64,000 nucleotides of DNA. Origin: Ruegeria arenilitoris (GTDB taxonomy: Bacteria; Pseudomonadota; Alphaproteobacteria; Rhodobacterales; Rhodobacteraceae). Shown here in pieces: positions 45,711 through 54,827 of the stretch (position 1 is its first letter; every line of letters starts with the position of its first letter). The position numbers and the translations under genes were made by a program. Below the pieces are notes generated by a model. That model searched no databases. It was not told the origin of the DNA and worked only from the letters and a program-made list of their open reading frames with translations. Location: assembly GCF_013035425.1 (NCBI RefSeq), contig NZ_WQHX01000001.1, positions 1 through 64,000 on the forward strand, in the 5' to 3' direction.

Positions 45711-48700
45711 TCAGCGGTCCTCACCTCTGGAATGCGAGGCCGGGTGATCCTGAATCGATTTGTTCAATGTAGCATTCGGCCCATCAGAGACAGTTGGCGC
45801 AGGGGCGCGCATCAGATTTCGAAGAAACAGCGGAGCCAGCCCAGATAATGGGTTCACGGAAACAGCAGGTCCGGCCAGTGGACCCTTGAGAGTATAATTG
45901 AAGGCAAAAACGCCTTCTCCTTTGCGGGTCAGAACGCTTCCCACAGCATTCAACAGATAGATCGGCGATATTGCACCGCGCAGGTCCAGCAGACCTTCGA
46001 CTGTGTCGATTGTCCCATCGAAGGAAAGACCCATCGAAGGGCCAACTGCGCTGCCGCTAAGTACCTTAATCTCGGTTGGAGTTACCCGCATTTTGCTATC
46101 GATGGCAGAAAAAAAGATACCTTGGCCTGCCATTTCATTCACAAGACCGACCAAGCTTATGGCGTTCAACAACGCCGCCATCGCTGGGGCATCCTTGATG
46201 CGCGTATTTTCCATCCTAAGGGTCACATCGTAATTCCCCGCTTCGGCCACTGGATCCAACTGCAAAGCCAATGATCCGCCGCGGGCTTGGGTTATGACAC
46301 CGGCCGAGCGCAATACAGCGCCTGCATCATCTGAACTCAGGTTAACTGCGCTCCGCCCATCACGTGGAGAAACTTGCCCGCTGACCGCTGCTCCTCCATT
46401 AACTGCGGCAGTAAATGCACCGTTTAGACCGCCAGTTGTTCTGAAGTTCCCTTTTAGACCTGTTAAAGCTACTGATTGCGTGACCTGCAACCGATCCAAC
46501 GCGACCTCCAAATTTGGACCGGGACCCGAACCACCTCCGCTGCCGGACCCAAATGTGGATTTGCCCAAATTCAACACACCGCCCAACACGCGAATGTCCG
46601 GAACCCCTGCCCCACGTCCGATCAATTCGGCAGGCACCGCCAACCAATCACCCAATTCAAACGAGCTGAAACGGATACGATCAAAATCTCCGTCACGAAA
46701 TGAAATCGATGCGCTGGAGCGAAGACCTGCAGCGTTCAATCGCAGTGATTGGACGTTTGGTTGTTCACCCAATGTCGCCTCAATCGACATCGTACCTTCA
46801 CCGCTTTCGGACTTCCGCCATCCTAATTCTGGTATTGCAAGACCGACTCCTAACAAATCAGACTGTGCTGTCAGATTGGGCGGATCACCAGCGCCAATTC
46901 CCAGAGCGAAATCCGCCTGTCCGCTGCCTGTCAACATCCCTTGCGGCAAGCCGGCACCGATCTGCCTCATCAATCGGTCGGATAACTCGATCTGACCGGT
47001 TAACTGGCTTCGCTGCGGTGCACCACCTCCGATCGGTTGGGTCCATTTGGCTTGTACTGGGACATCTCCATAAAACCCATTCCCGCCAATCGACACCTGA
47101 GTTTGATCTCCGGTCAAAGCTAGCTGCGCAGCCTTTACCACTGCGTCAGGAACAAGCTTGTCGCTTTGAACATCGAAAACATCACCTGCGTAGTGAAATT
47201 CTGTGTCCTCAAGTTTCAGGTTCTTAATTAAAGGCAGCGAAAGCGTGCCCTCCAGACGCACCCTGCCCTCAGCCAAGTCAACCGGAAGATTGGCCTTGGT
47301 CATTACCTGCAAAGGCGGCCTGTCCAACAGCGAAAGCGCGGCTGTCACGCTTCCGTTCGCCTTCAAGCGGACAATGCCGGGGGTTCGTTTCTTAATGCTT
47401 ACATCCGGGATTATGAAAGACGTACCCGACGCATCCACAGCGCCGCCTTGGTCGGCGAACACCAATCCTTGTTGAGCAGTTACAGTAAAACGTCCATTCA
47501 AAAAATTGACCTGACCCTGCGCATCCTTGACCGGAGGCATCGTTTTAGCAAACCGAACTTCCGTTTTGTCAAAGTCGAAACTTGCAAAAATGTCGGGTGG
47601 TATATCTGGCTTCGCGCGCAGAGAAAATTCGAGATCAGACATCTGGCCCTCAAACAAATTTTCGTCCACCCATTTACGCGGCTTTGGCGCCAACTTTTGC
47701 GGCCAATACCCAAGAACTTGGTCGACCCGCATTTGATCGATCTGGCCGTCGATATTCGCAACCCAACCATCGGGCAGTCCAGCAATATCACCGCTTAACC
47801 GCAGTCGATGATCGCCATCCTCAACGCGCATTTGTCCCAGCTTGACCCTAAACGGAGCCAGCTTCATCTGAAAGTCCACGTCTGCATGCGTTAAGGTCAA
47901 TGGTTCAGGAAACAAATCGGCGGGATTGACTTGAATACCGCTCAGCCGGAACTGCCCGTCCATGCTTTCCAACCCGGCGGCAGTGACACCTTGCAGGAAC
48001 GCTTTGCCATCGCCCTGAACATTTCCCCACGCTGAATTGATCGAAACTTCATTAAAATCCAACACATGCCGTTTAGGGTCATAAGTGAAATATGTGCGTG
48101 CTGATTCAAAATTTATTGGGCGCGTCTCGGGCGTTGGCTGCACTGCGCCCGAACCAAGATTAAGTGTGGCAAAGACTGAACCAAGATTGCCATCCGCATC
48201 AATGCTTCCACGCAAGGCCCCAGAAATTGGAGATTTAAGAACCTGCATCCAAGCCAGTGCTGGGCTATGCCCGCTTATGTCCTCGGCCGGAAGATCGGTA
48301 ATCGTGATGCCAAACCTAGCCTCGGCACTTTCTAACGTACTGGTATAATTTGCCTCGATTTCGCTGACGTAATCTCGACCTGCAAGCACTGAAAAACTGG
48401 TGGCCAGTCTGACCTCGCGCGCGCTACGGGTCATCTGAATACGACCGCCGTCCAGGATCCAAGACCTACCTTGTCTGAGGTCGCTGTAATCCAGAGTAAT
48501 TGCATCCAGTTCGACCGAAGTCAGCGCCGACAAAGCCGGGGACATAAACATACTGTCCGAAGCCTCGATCAATTCGGCCATGTTTGGCGCTCGGCCAACC
48601 GGTGCGCTGTCGGTTCCGACTGTCATTGTCAAAGCTCCGTCAACGCCGCGCGACAAGGCGATCTGTGCGCCTTGCAAAATGATGCGTTTTGGCCTCACAT

Positions 48701-49109
48701 GACCACGCAGCAACGGGCGCATGGCAAGGCTGGCCCTCATATCTGAAACTTCGGCGATTTGCTGGCCGGCAGCATCGCTTATCTGGACATCTGTCAGGCG
48801 TAAACGTGGTCGCCAACCTTCATGTATTATCAGGCTGACGTCGCCGAAGCGTATTTGAAATCCGCCCAGTGCTTCATCCAGCCGGGTCTCCACCCTGTCG
48901 CGCAACCAAAGCGGCGCATGCACCCGTTGTCCGACGACCATGAACGCGGTTACTAAGGCAAGCAGAACCAGAACAAATACGCCCCGCATGGCCCAAAGCC
49001 CTGCAGTACGGCGGCGCGAGCGGCGACGTGGTTTCTTACCCACTTCATTGTCGAATTGCCGTTCTGATTGCACCAATTTGCTTTCCACACCTTTTAACCC
49101 GCCCGGCAT
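45711..49109 (-). CDS. Large AsmA/YhdP-like envelope protein
   Basis: 1132-residue inner-membrane-anchored protein. A basic N-terminus (KKPRRRSRRRT) precedes one transmembrane segment (about 43-62: GVFVLVLLALVTAFMVVG); the remainder is periplasmic beta-rich repeats. DUF3971-like region in the middle and an AsmA_2-like C-terminal domain (GQGIFFSAIDSKMRVTPTEI, ending near PLSGLAPLFLRNLM). YhdP and related AsmA-like proteins bridge the periplasm for phospholipid transport to the outer membrane; this role is inferred. A Pro/Gly-rich SGSGGGSGPGPN stretch is at about 855. Divergent from bcp and followed by queA. Confidence 0.85.
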   Translation of the reverse strand: MPGGLKGVESKLVQSERQFDNEVGKKPRRRSRRRTAGLWAMRGVFVLVLLALVTAFMVVGQRVHAPLWLRDRVETRLDEALGGFQIRFGDVSLIIHEGWRPRLRLTDVQISDAAGQQIAEVSDMRASLAMRPLLRGHVRPKRIILQGAQIALSRGVDGALTMTVGTDSAPVGRAPNMAELIEASDSMFMSPALSALTSVELDAITLDYSDLRQGRSWILDGGRIQMTRSAREVRLATSFSVLAGRDYVSEIEANYTSTLESAEARFGITITDLPAEDISGHSPALAWMQVLKSPISGALRGSIDADGNLGSVFATLNLGSGAVQPTPETRPINFESARTYFTYDPKRHVLDFNEVSINSAWGNVQGDGKAFLQGVTAAGLESMDGQFRLSGIQVNPADLFPEPLTLTHADVDFQMKLAPFRVKLGQMRVEDGDHRLRLSGDIAGLPDGWVANIDGQIDQMRVDQVLGYWPQKLAPKPRKWVDENLFEGQMSDLEFSLRAKPDIPPDIFASFDFDKTEVRFAKTMPPVKDAQGQVNFLNGRFTVTAQQGLVFADQGGAVDASGTSFIIPDVSIKKRTPGIVRLKANGSVTAALSLLDRPPLQVMTKANLPVDLAEGRVRLEGTLSLPLIKNLKLEDTEFHYAGDVFDVQSDKLVPDAVVKAAQLALTGDQTQVSIGGNGFYGDVPVQAKWTQPIGGGAPQRSQLTGQIELSDRLMRQIGAGLPQGMLTGSGQADFALGIGAGDPPNLTAQSDLLGVGLAIPELGWRKSESGEGTMSIEATLGEQPNVQSLRLNAAGLRSSASISFRDGDFDRIRFSSFELGDWLAVPAELIGRGAGVPDIRVLGGVLNLGKSTFGSGSGGGSGPGPNLEVALDRLQVTQSVALTGLKGNFRTTGGLNGAFTAAVNGGAAVSGQVSPRDGRSAVNLSSDDAGAVLRSAGVITQARGGSLALQLDPVAEAGNYDVTLRMENTRIKDAPAMAALLNAISLVGLVNEMAGQGIFFSAIDSKMRVTPTEIKVLSGSAVGPSMGLSFDGTIDTVEGLLDLRGAISPIYLLNAVGSVLTRKGEGVFAFNYTLKGPLAGPAVSVNPLSGLAPLFLRNLMRAPAPTVSDGPNATLNKSIQDHPASHSRGEDR

Positions 49110-49157
49110 GCCCTATGATATTGGGATACCGAAAATAATATTAACCGGAGATCGCAC

Positions 49158-49619
49158 ATGCCCGAGGTTTCAGACATTGCACCCGATTTCACGCTGCCCC
49201 GAGACGGGGGAGGCCAGGTCAGCCTTGCAGAGCACCGCGGCCATCCAGTCGTTTTATTTTTCTACCCCCGTGATGATACGCCGGGCTGCACCAAGGAATC
49301 CATCGGTTTCTCAGAACAACTGCAGGCATTTGCCGACGCCGGCGCTCAAGTTTTCGGCATCTCTCGCGACAGCGTTGCGAAGCACGACAAATTCGTCGCC
49401 AAACACGGTCTAACCACACCGCTACTGTCCGATGAAGGCCAAACCGTTTGCGAGGACTATGGAGTTTGGGTCGAAAAGAACATGTATGGGCGCAAATCGA
49501 TGGGGATTGAGCGATCAACATTTCTTATCGATGCAGACGGTCGCATCGCCCGATTATGGCGCAAGGTTAAGGTGCCCGGTCACGTCGAGGAAGTACTGGA
49601 AGCCGTCCGCTCATTATAA
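49158..49619 (+). CDS. bcp: Peroxiredoxin (BCP type)
   Basis: 153-residue thiol peroxidase that reduces peroxides. Peroxidatic Cys44 in DDTPGCTKE. The resolving Cys five residues later in E. coli BCP is absent; a second Cys at 98 (QTVCEDYG) could serve instead. GGAG lies 9 bases before the ATG. Followed by the DUF455 gene after 67 bases; the AsmA-like gene is divergent. Confidence 0.9.
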   Translation: MPEVSDIAPDFTLPRDGGGQVSLAEHRGHPVVLFFYPRDDTPGCTKESIGFSEQLQAFADAGAQVFGISRDSVAKHDKFVAKHGLTTPLLSDEGQTVCEDYGVWVEKNMYGRKSMGIERSTFLIDADGRIARLWRKVKVPGHVEEVLEAVRSL

Positions 49620-49686
49620 TCCTCCTCGACCCGCGACAACATTCAGATTATGTCCCGCTGAAATATTACTCAGGCGGAGCGATCCT

Positions 49687-50529
49687 TTGTCTAAAACACT
49701 AACCCAGATGGCGACCGAAGTCCTTACAACTGCTGATGGGCGCGCCAAAACAGATCTGTCTAAAAGTCATGCCGCAACGTGGTTCGCCTCGCGCACAGGC
49801 GAGGCCCCTGAGATCATAGTTGGGACAGCGACGCCGCCCTTGTCGCCTGCCCGACCCGATAAACCCGAGCTTCTTTCGCCACGGGAAGTACCCAAACGTC
49901 GACCGGGCACAGAGGAAGGCCGCATTGCGCTGTTACATGCAGTCGCGCATATCGAATTGAACGCAGTAGACCTGCATTGGGACATCATTGCCCGTTTCGG
50001 TCATGTTCCGATGCCGGTTGGGTTCTACGACGACTGGGTCAAATGTGCTGAAGAAGAATCTCGTCATTTCGAGATGGTCTGCGACTGTCTTGAAGAAATG
50101 GGCAGCCATTATGGTGCATTACCGGCCCATGCCGGAATGTGGCGCGCCGCCGAAGATACGGCCGAAGATCTGATGGGACGTCTGGCTGTTGTTCCAATGG
50201 TTCTCGAGGCTCGCGGTCTAGACGTAACACCCGGAATGATAGACATTTTTCGCAATGCGAAAGCAGAACAGGCTATTTCAGCGCTCGAGGTCATTTATGC
50301 CGAAGAAGTTGCGCATGTAGCCTATGGTTCCAAGTGGTTTCATTTCTTGTGCGGTCGCGAGAATGTCGATCCGAAGGACGTTTTCCATGCGCTGGTACGC
50401 AAATACTTCCACGGCGTGCTCAAACCGCCTTTCAACGAGGAAAAGCGTGCAGAAGCAGGGCTGCCGCCAGATTTCTACTGGCCACTGACGGAAGAAATGC
50501 CTTCAAATAAAACGGCGTCAGACCGGTAA
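49687..50529 (+). CDS. DUF455 ferritin-like diiron protein
   Basis: About 280 residues. Two EExxH-type metal motifs are visible: CAEEESRHFEMV (about 123) and YAEEVAHVAYG (about 204), plus the first helix acid in HIELNAVDLHWD, so a ferritin-like diiron site is likely. Reaction unknown; the family is related to MiaE-type hydroxylases by fold. The start is taken as TTG 49687 (SKTLTQMATEV), with GGAG 7 bases upstream; ATG 49708 lacks a Shine-Dalgarno. It lies between bcp and the LytM peptidase gene. Confidence 0.8.
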   Translation: MSKTLTQMATEVLTTADGRAKTDLSKSHAATWFASRTGEAPEIIVGTATPPLSPARPDKPELLSPREVPKRRPGTEEGRIALLHAVAHIELNAVDLHWDIIARFGHVPMPVGFYDDWVKCAEEESRHFEMVCDCLEEMGSHYGALPAHAGMWRAAEDTAEDLMGRLAVVPMVLEARGLDVTPGMIDIFRNAKAEQAISALEVIYAEEVAHVAYGSKWFHFLCGRENVDPKDVFHALVRKYFHGVLKPPFNEEKRAEAGLPPDFYWPLTEEMPSNKTASDR

Positions 50530-50702
50530 CACCAGCCAGTTTCGGCAACTTCCCGCCGATACCCAGCGGTAATCCCGCAATTTTACGGCGAATATAGTCA
50601 AGAATGTTGCCCTATGGGTTTCGTCCCTTTATGCAGTCGGCCCAAGAGGCGGCGAGACACTCACGACCGGCCTTGCATACGGGGACAATTGAGGTACGAC
50701 GC

Positions 50703-52028
50703 GTGCGAACACGTCTGGCAATCAAATTTCACGCACTTCTCGAGCGGTACTTTCCGGAACGCCGGGTTTTTTTGAAATCCGACAACGACACCAGATTCAT
50801 TCGACTGAGTTCGGAGACACAGCTTGCGGCCTTTGCTGGGGTCGCAGTCATGGTCGGTTGGACTGCCGTTGCAACGGCGATCCTTCTTATGGACAGCATC
50901 GGGTCGGGTAATTTCCGCGAACAGGCGAAACGGGATCAAGCAACCTACCAGGACCGTCTGAATATTTTATCCGCCGAACGCGATGCGCGTGCGGCTGAAG
51001 CGCTGGCAGCACACGAACGTTTCAACGCTGCATTGGAACAAGTCTCGTCAATGCAATCGGAGCTTTTGGAGTCCGAGAACAGACGTCGCGAGCTGGAGAC
51101 TGGAATCGAAGTCATTCAGACAACTCTGCGCACGACTATGAAGCAACGAGAAGAAGCCCGCAGCGAGCTGGCTGAATTGCAGCAGGCTTCGGAAAACGGA
51201 ACGTCGGACGTTAAGGCGTCGTCGAACCCTGCCCATATGGCGTTTATGACCGACGCTCTGGTTCGCACTGCGCAAGAGCGCGATATGATCGCTGCGAATG
51301 CGCAGGGTGCGCTGGATCAGCGGGACGAACTTGAGCTAGAAATCCGGCTGATGCAGGAACGCAGCGACGAGATTTTCCGGCAATTGGAAGACGCGATGGT
51401 GATCTCGGTCGAACCTCTGGACAAGATGTTCCGGCAGGCAGGAATGCCAACAGATCGCATTATTGAAGAAGTCCGACGAGGATACAGCGGCATGGGCGGG
51501 CCGCTTACCCCAATTTCATTCAGCACGCGCGGTGAGGAACTGACCCCCGACGAAATCCGCGCGAATGCACTGCTGCAGCAAATGGATCAGTTAAATCTGT
51601 ATCGAATTGCTGCCGAAAAGGCCCCTTTTGCCAGCCCGGTTAATTCAGCAGTGCGATATACCAGCGGTTTCGGCAAACGCCGCGACCCGAAGACCGGTGG
51701 CAGCCGTATGCACAACGGTGCAGACTTTGCGGGCTCTAACGGCACCGACATATTTGCGACCGCAGATGGCGTTGTTACCCACGCAGGCTGGCAGTCTGGT
51801 TTTGGCCGGTTGGTCAAGATCAAGCACGCCTTCGGTATTGAGACACTTTACGCTCATAACACCAAGATCCGCGTTAAGGTTGGTCAAAGGGTCTCGCGCG
51901 GGGATCATATTGCTGATATGGGTAGCACCGGACGGTCGACCGGTACGCATCTGCACTATGAGGTGCGCGTAAACGGAAAACCCGTGAACCCTATGACCTA
52001 TATCAAGGCTGCGAGAAATGTTTTCTAA
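50703..52028 (+). CDS. LytM/M23 peptidoglycan endopeptidase-like protein
   Basis: About 441 residues. Basic N-terminus, transmembrane segment (about 40-63: LAAFAGVAVMVGWTAVATAILLM), long coiled-coil periplasmic stalk (about 70-260, Glu/Gln/Arg/Ala-rich with SERDARAAEALAAHERF and DQRDELELEIRLMQERS), then M23 domain (about 320-430) with zinc motifs MHNGADF and THLHYEV and the middle YAHNTKI. The zinc residues appear intact, so it may cleave cross-links or act as an activator. GTG 50703 (MRTRLAIKFHALLERYF) is chosen, with GAGG upstream; the open frame goes to 50604. It overlaps the bactofilin gene by 11 bases. Confidence 0.85.
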   Translation: MRTRLAIKFHALLERYFPERRVFLKSDNDTRFIRLSSETQLAAFAGVAVMVGWTAVATAILLMDSIGSGNFREQAKRDQATYQDRLNILSAERDARAAEALAAHERFNAALEQVSSMQSELLESENRRRELETGIEVIQTTLRTTMKQREEARSELAELQQASENGTSDVKASSNPAHMAFMTDALVRTAQERDMIAANAQGALDQRDELELEIRLMQERSDEIFRQLEDAMVISVEPLDKMFRQAGMPTDRIIEEVRRGYSGMGGPLTPISFSTRGEELTPDEIRANALLQQMDQLNLYRIAAEKAPFASPVNSAVRYTSGFGKRRDPKTGGSRMHNGADFAGSNGTDIFATADGVVTHAGWQSGFGRLVKIKHAFGIETLYAHNTKIRVKVGQRVSRGDHIADMGSTGRSTGTHLHYEVRVNGKPVNPMTYIKAARNVF

Positions 52029-52518
52029 GAGCAAAATTAACGAGCCCGGATCCAAAGAAGCTGAGGCGTCAAAACCCGCCGCACCGGCAACATCGGCATC
52101 CCCTGCACCTGCAGAGTCCAAGACCAACACGGCACCTAAACCTAAGCCTCCTGCATCTGTTCTGTCTTCCGACCTTCACATAACGGGTAACATGAAAACC
52201 TCGGGTGATATTCAGGTTGAAGGAACCGTCGAAGGCGATATTCGCGCCCATCTTCTGACAATAGGCGAAACCGCCACCATCAAAGGCGAAGTTACAGCCG
52301 ACGACGTTGTGATCAACGGCCGAATCGTTGGTCGAGTGCGCGGCCTTAAGGTCCGCCTGACTTCAACAGCCCGTGTCGAGGGCGACATCATCCACAAGAC
52401 GATCGCCATTGAAAGCGGAGCGCATTTCGAAGGTTCGGTGCAACGTCAGGACGATCCTTTGAACCCTGGCCGCAGTTCTAAATCTGGCGCTAACCCTGCC
52501 GCAGAAGTCAAACAGTAA
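52018..52518 (+). CDS. Bactofilin (polymer-forming cytoskeletal protein)
   Basis: 166-residue bactofilin. A Pro/Ala/Lys-rich disordered N-terminus (about 1-48) precedes the right-handed beta-helix core (about 50-145) with repeats such as ITGNMKTSGDIQVEGTVEGDI, GETATIKGEVTADDVVINGR and TARVEGDIIHKTIAIESGA. Bactofilins polymerise at the membrane and guide local peptidoglycan synthesis or cleavage. The gene overlaps the LytM gene by 11 bases, an arrangement also seen for bactofilin-M23 pairs in other bacteria, so they probably act together. Confidence 0.93.
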   Translation: MFSKSKINEPGSKEAEASKPAAPATSASPAPAESKTNTAPKPKPPASVLSSDLHITGNMKTSGDIQVEGTVEGDIRAHLLTIGETATIKGEVTADDVVINGRIVGRVRGLKVRLTSTARVEGDIIHKTIAIESGAHFEGSVQRQDDPLNPGRSSKSGANPAAEVKQ

Positions 52519-52545
52519 CCCCGGTCAAAGTGGTTGGGAGCTGAG

Positions 52546-52567
52546 CGCCGCGAGAAATCTCGCGGCG
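52546..52567 (+). terminator. Terminator after bactofilin gene
   Basis: CGCCGCGAG (52546-52554), loop AAAT, CTCGCGGCG (52559-52567), then TTCGTTATT. Strong GC stem with a moderately T-rich tail. Confidence 0.8.
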
Positions 52568-52649
52568 TTCGTTATTGAGTGCTCCACATTATTACCAACA
52601 GCGATAATGTTATCGCATTGAACCGTTTTGGCGATGACAGGGACCTTTC

Positions 52650-53429
52650 ATGATATTGGATAACATTATCGATCTTGAATCCTACCCAATCGGTGACCGC
52701 AATTTTCGCAATGCCTGCAAGCGAACCTTCGATCTGGACGGGGTGTTGGAGATGCCTGGCTTCGTAAAAGACGAGGCCGTTAAATCAATTTGCGCGGAAG
52801 GTTTGACTAACTCTCAAGCTATTTACGCAAAAACTGAGCTACACACAGTGTATTTGAGCCCACAGGATCCGCAATTCCCACCTGAACATCCGCGAAACCG
52901 ACTGGTGCAGTCCTCAAAGGGGTGTCTGACCGACGATCTGATTCCGCAAGGGTCGGCGCTGCGTACGCTTTATAATGCAGAACTTTTTCGAGAGTTTCTG
53001 TGTGCCGTTTTGGAAGAGGGCGCATTGTTCGAATACGCCGACCCTCTGTCTTCAATAAATCTGCATTTCGCCGAAAAAGGTCAAGAACTCGGATGGCATT
53101 TCGACAACTCTTCATTTGCCATTACCCTGATGATTCAAGCACCTGAAAAGGGTGGCCAATTCGAGTACATCAAGGACGTCAGAGACGCCGACTCAGGCGA
53201 AATGAACTATTCTGGTGTTGCTGAAGCATTGGATGGGATTACACCGGTTGAAACTCTGAATGCTCGGGCGGGAACGTTGGTTTTCTTTCGTGGTCGAAAC
53301 TCAATGCACCGTGTCGCCCCGAACGAAGGCGATGTAACGCGAATTCTAGCCGTGCTGGCATATAACGCCGAACCGGGCATTTCCCTATCCGAAAGCGCCC
53401 GCAAGACTTTTTATGGCCGAATATCTTGA
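52650..53429 (+). CDS. Second BesD/HalD-type Fe(II)/2-oxoglutarate oxygenase
   Basis: 259-residue paralogue of the protein at 17280. Start MILDNIIDLESYPIGDRNF, metal motif GWHFDN with His150 and Asp152, distal His220 in SMHRVAPNEG and Arg231 for 2-oxoglutarate. IQAPEKGGQFEY and a terminal FYGRIS match the family layout. The Asp argues for hydroxylation instead of halogenation. The two copies differ clearly over their N-terminal halves, so substrates may differ. It is flanked by the bactofilin terminator and aqpZ and appears to be a single-gene unit; regulation unknown. Confidence 0.8.
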   Translation: MILDNIIDLESYPIGDRNFRNACKRTFDLDGVLEMPGFVKDEAVKSICAEGLTNSQAIYAKTELHTVYLSPQDPQFPPEHPRNRLVQSSKGCLTDDLIPQGSALRTLYNAELFREFLCAVLEEGALFEYADPLSSINLHFAEKGQELGWHFDNSSFAITLMIQAPEKGGQFEYIKDVRDADSGEMNYSGVAEALDGITPVETLNARAGTLVFFRGRNSMHRVAPNEGDVTRILAVLAYNAEPGISLSESARKTFYGRIS

Positions 53430-53545
53430 CCGATTAGCAACAGGCAAGACTCTAATCGCCCAACAAGTGGGCAAAATTGGACTGAAATTCACAAAAAATG
53501 TTTTTTTGATATACACTTAAGCCGATTTGTTCCGGAGGGTTAATC

Positions 53546-54235
53546 ATGTCTTCTAAACTCATGGCCGAGTTTTTCGGCACATTCTGGCTGGTTCTTGGCG
53601 GTTGCGGCAGCGCGGTTTTAGCGGCCGGCGTTGCAGATGTGGGCATCGGCTGGCTTGGCGTTGCTTTCGCGTTCGGTCTGACCGTTTTGACAATGGCCTA
53701 CACTGTAGGACACATCTCAGGCGGGCATTTCAACCCGGCTGTTAGCCTGGGTCTGATGATTGGCGGACGGTTCCCGGCAAAAGACCTTTTGCCCTACTGG
53801 GTCGCCCAGGTTGTTGGCGCGATTGTCGCCGCTATTGTCCTTTACGTGATTGTAAGCGGCGCACCGGGCTTTGAAGGGGTTGGCGGGTTTGCATCGAACG
53901 GTTACGGCGATGCCTCGCCAGAGGGCTATTCGATGATGTCTGCCCTTGTGATCGAAGTTGTGCTGACCGCGTTTTTCATTTTGATCATTCTGGGAGTGAC
54001 TTCAAAGGGAGCGCCTGCAGGCTTTGCCCCAATCGCAATCGGTCTTGCGCTTACACTGATCCACCTGATTTCGATCCCGGTCACAAACACGTCGGTCAAT
54101 CCCGCCCGTTCGACAGGCGTTGCATTGTTTGCCGACGGTCCCGCTTTGGCTCAGCTGTGGCTTTTCTGGGTCGCACCACTCATAGGTGGCGCATTGGGCG
54201 CACTTATTTGGAAAGTTATGTCGCCAGAGGATTGA
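53546..54235 (+). CDS. aqpZ: Aquaporin Z
   Basis: Inner-membrane water channel, 229 residues, six helices. Both NPA motifs are present: HFNPAVS (Asn63) and VNPARS (Asn185). The selectivity-filter residues Phe43, His173, Thr182 and Arg188 correspond to the water-specific set of E. coli AqpZ, so glycerol transport is unlikely. CGGAGG lies about 7 bases before the ATG. Convergent with the secreted cyclophilin gene, separated by a GC hairpin. Confidence 0.95.
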   Translation: MSSKLMAEFFGTFWLVLGGCGSAVLAAGVADVGIGWLGVAFAFGLTVLTMAYTVGHISGGHFNPAVSLGLMIGGRFPAKDLLPYWVAQVVGAIVAAIVLYVIVSGAPGFEGVGGFASNGYGDASPEGYSMMSALVIEVVLTAFFILIILGVTSKGAPAGFAPIAIGLALTLIHLISIPVTNTSVNPARSTGVALFADGPALAQLWLFWVAPLIGGALGALIWKVMSPED

Positions 54236-54245
54236 GCAAAAAACA

Positions 54246-54273
54246 GCTCCGGCGCCTGTTAAGGCGCCGGGCT
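54246..54273. terminator. GC-rich bidirectional hairpin after aqpZ
   Basis: CCGGCGCC (54249-54256), loop TGTTAA, GGCGCCGG (54263-54270), extended by AGC/GCT. It lies between two convergent genes. An A-run (54239-54243) just left of the stem gives a T-run when read on the minus strand; there is no T-run on the plus side. Confidence 0.7.
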
Positions 54274-54278
54274 CAATA

Positions 54279-54827
54279 TTATTCGGTTACGGTAACCTTT
54301 TTCATTGCGTCGGGCTGGCCTATGACAGCGCCGTTGGGACCATCGCCTCTCTTAATAGCGTCAACAACATCCATGCCGTCTGTGACCTGACCGATTACTG
54401 TGTATTTTCCATTCAGAGACGGGCCAGGTTCGAACATTATGAAGAATTGTGAGTTGGCACTGTCGGGATCTTGTGCCCGCGCCATTCCCACTACACCACG
54501 ATCATAGTTAAAGTCCGAAAATTCAGCCGGTAGATCAGGACGGTCCGAACCGCCCGTACCCGCACGCCGCAGATCGCTTCCTATACGGCCGTGCTCGACA
54601 TCGCCGGTTTGGGCCATGAAGCCATCGATCACGCGGTGGAAAACCACTCCGTCATACTGCCCTGCAGCGGCAAGTGCCGTGATCTGTTCAACATGTTTGG
54701 GCGCAAGATCTTCGAACAGGTCTATGACCACTGTGCCGTTGGCGCCCTCCCCTTCAATTTCGATCTCAAGCCCGGTTGCAACCGCGGGGCTGGCCAACAG
54801 GGTGAATGCCGCAACAAGTTTACGCAT
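54279..54827 (-). CDS. Periplasmic cyclophilin-type peptidyl-prolyl isomerase
   Basis: 182-residue PpiA-like protein. Signal peptide MRKLVAAFTLLASPAVA. Cyclophilin motifs: FHRVIDGFMAQTGDV (catalytic Arg), GMARAQDPDSANSQFFI and LNGKYTVIGQVTDGMDVVD. Accelerates proline isomerisation during folding of exported proteins. Its ATG lies 8 bases inside the end of the upstream cytosolic cyclophilin gene, so the pair is translated together. Confidence 0.93.
   Translation of the reverse strand: MRKLVAAFTLLASPAVATGLEIEIEGEGANGTVVIDLFEDLAPKHVEQITALAAAGQYDGVVFHRVIDGFMAQTGDVEHGRIGSDLRRAGTGGSDRPDLPAEFSDFNYDRGVVGMARAQDPDSANSQFFIMFEPGPSLNGKYTVIGQVTDGMDVVDAIKRGDGPNGAVIGQPDAMKKVTVTE

Noticed and set aside
46294-46995. 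Plus-strand ORF of 233 residues rich in Pro and Ser
   Set aside because: Antisense to the AsmA-like gene; composition bias is explained by that gene's Gly/Ser codons.
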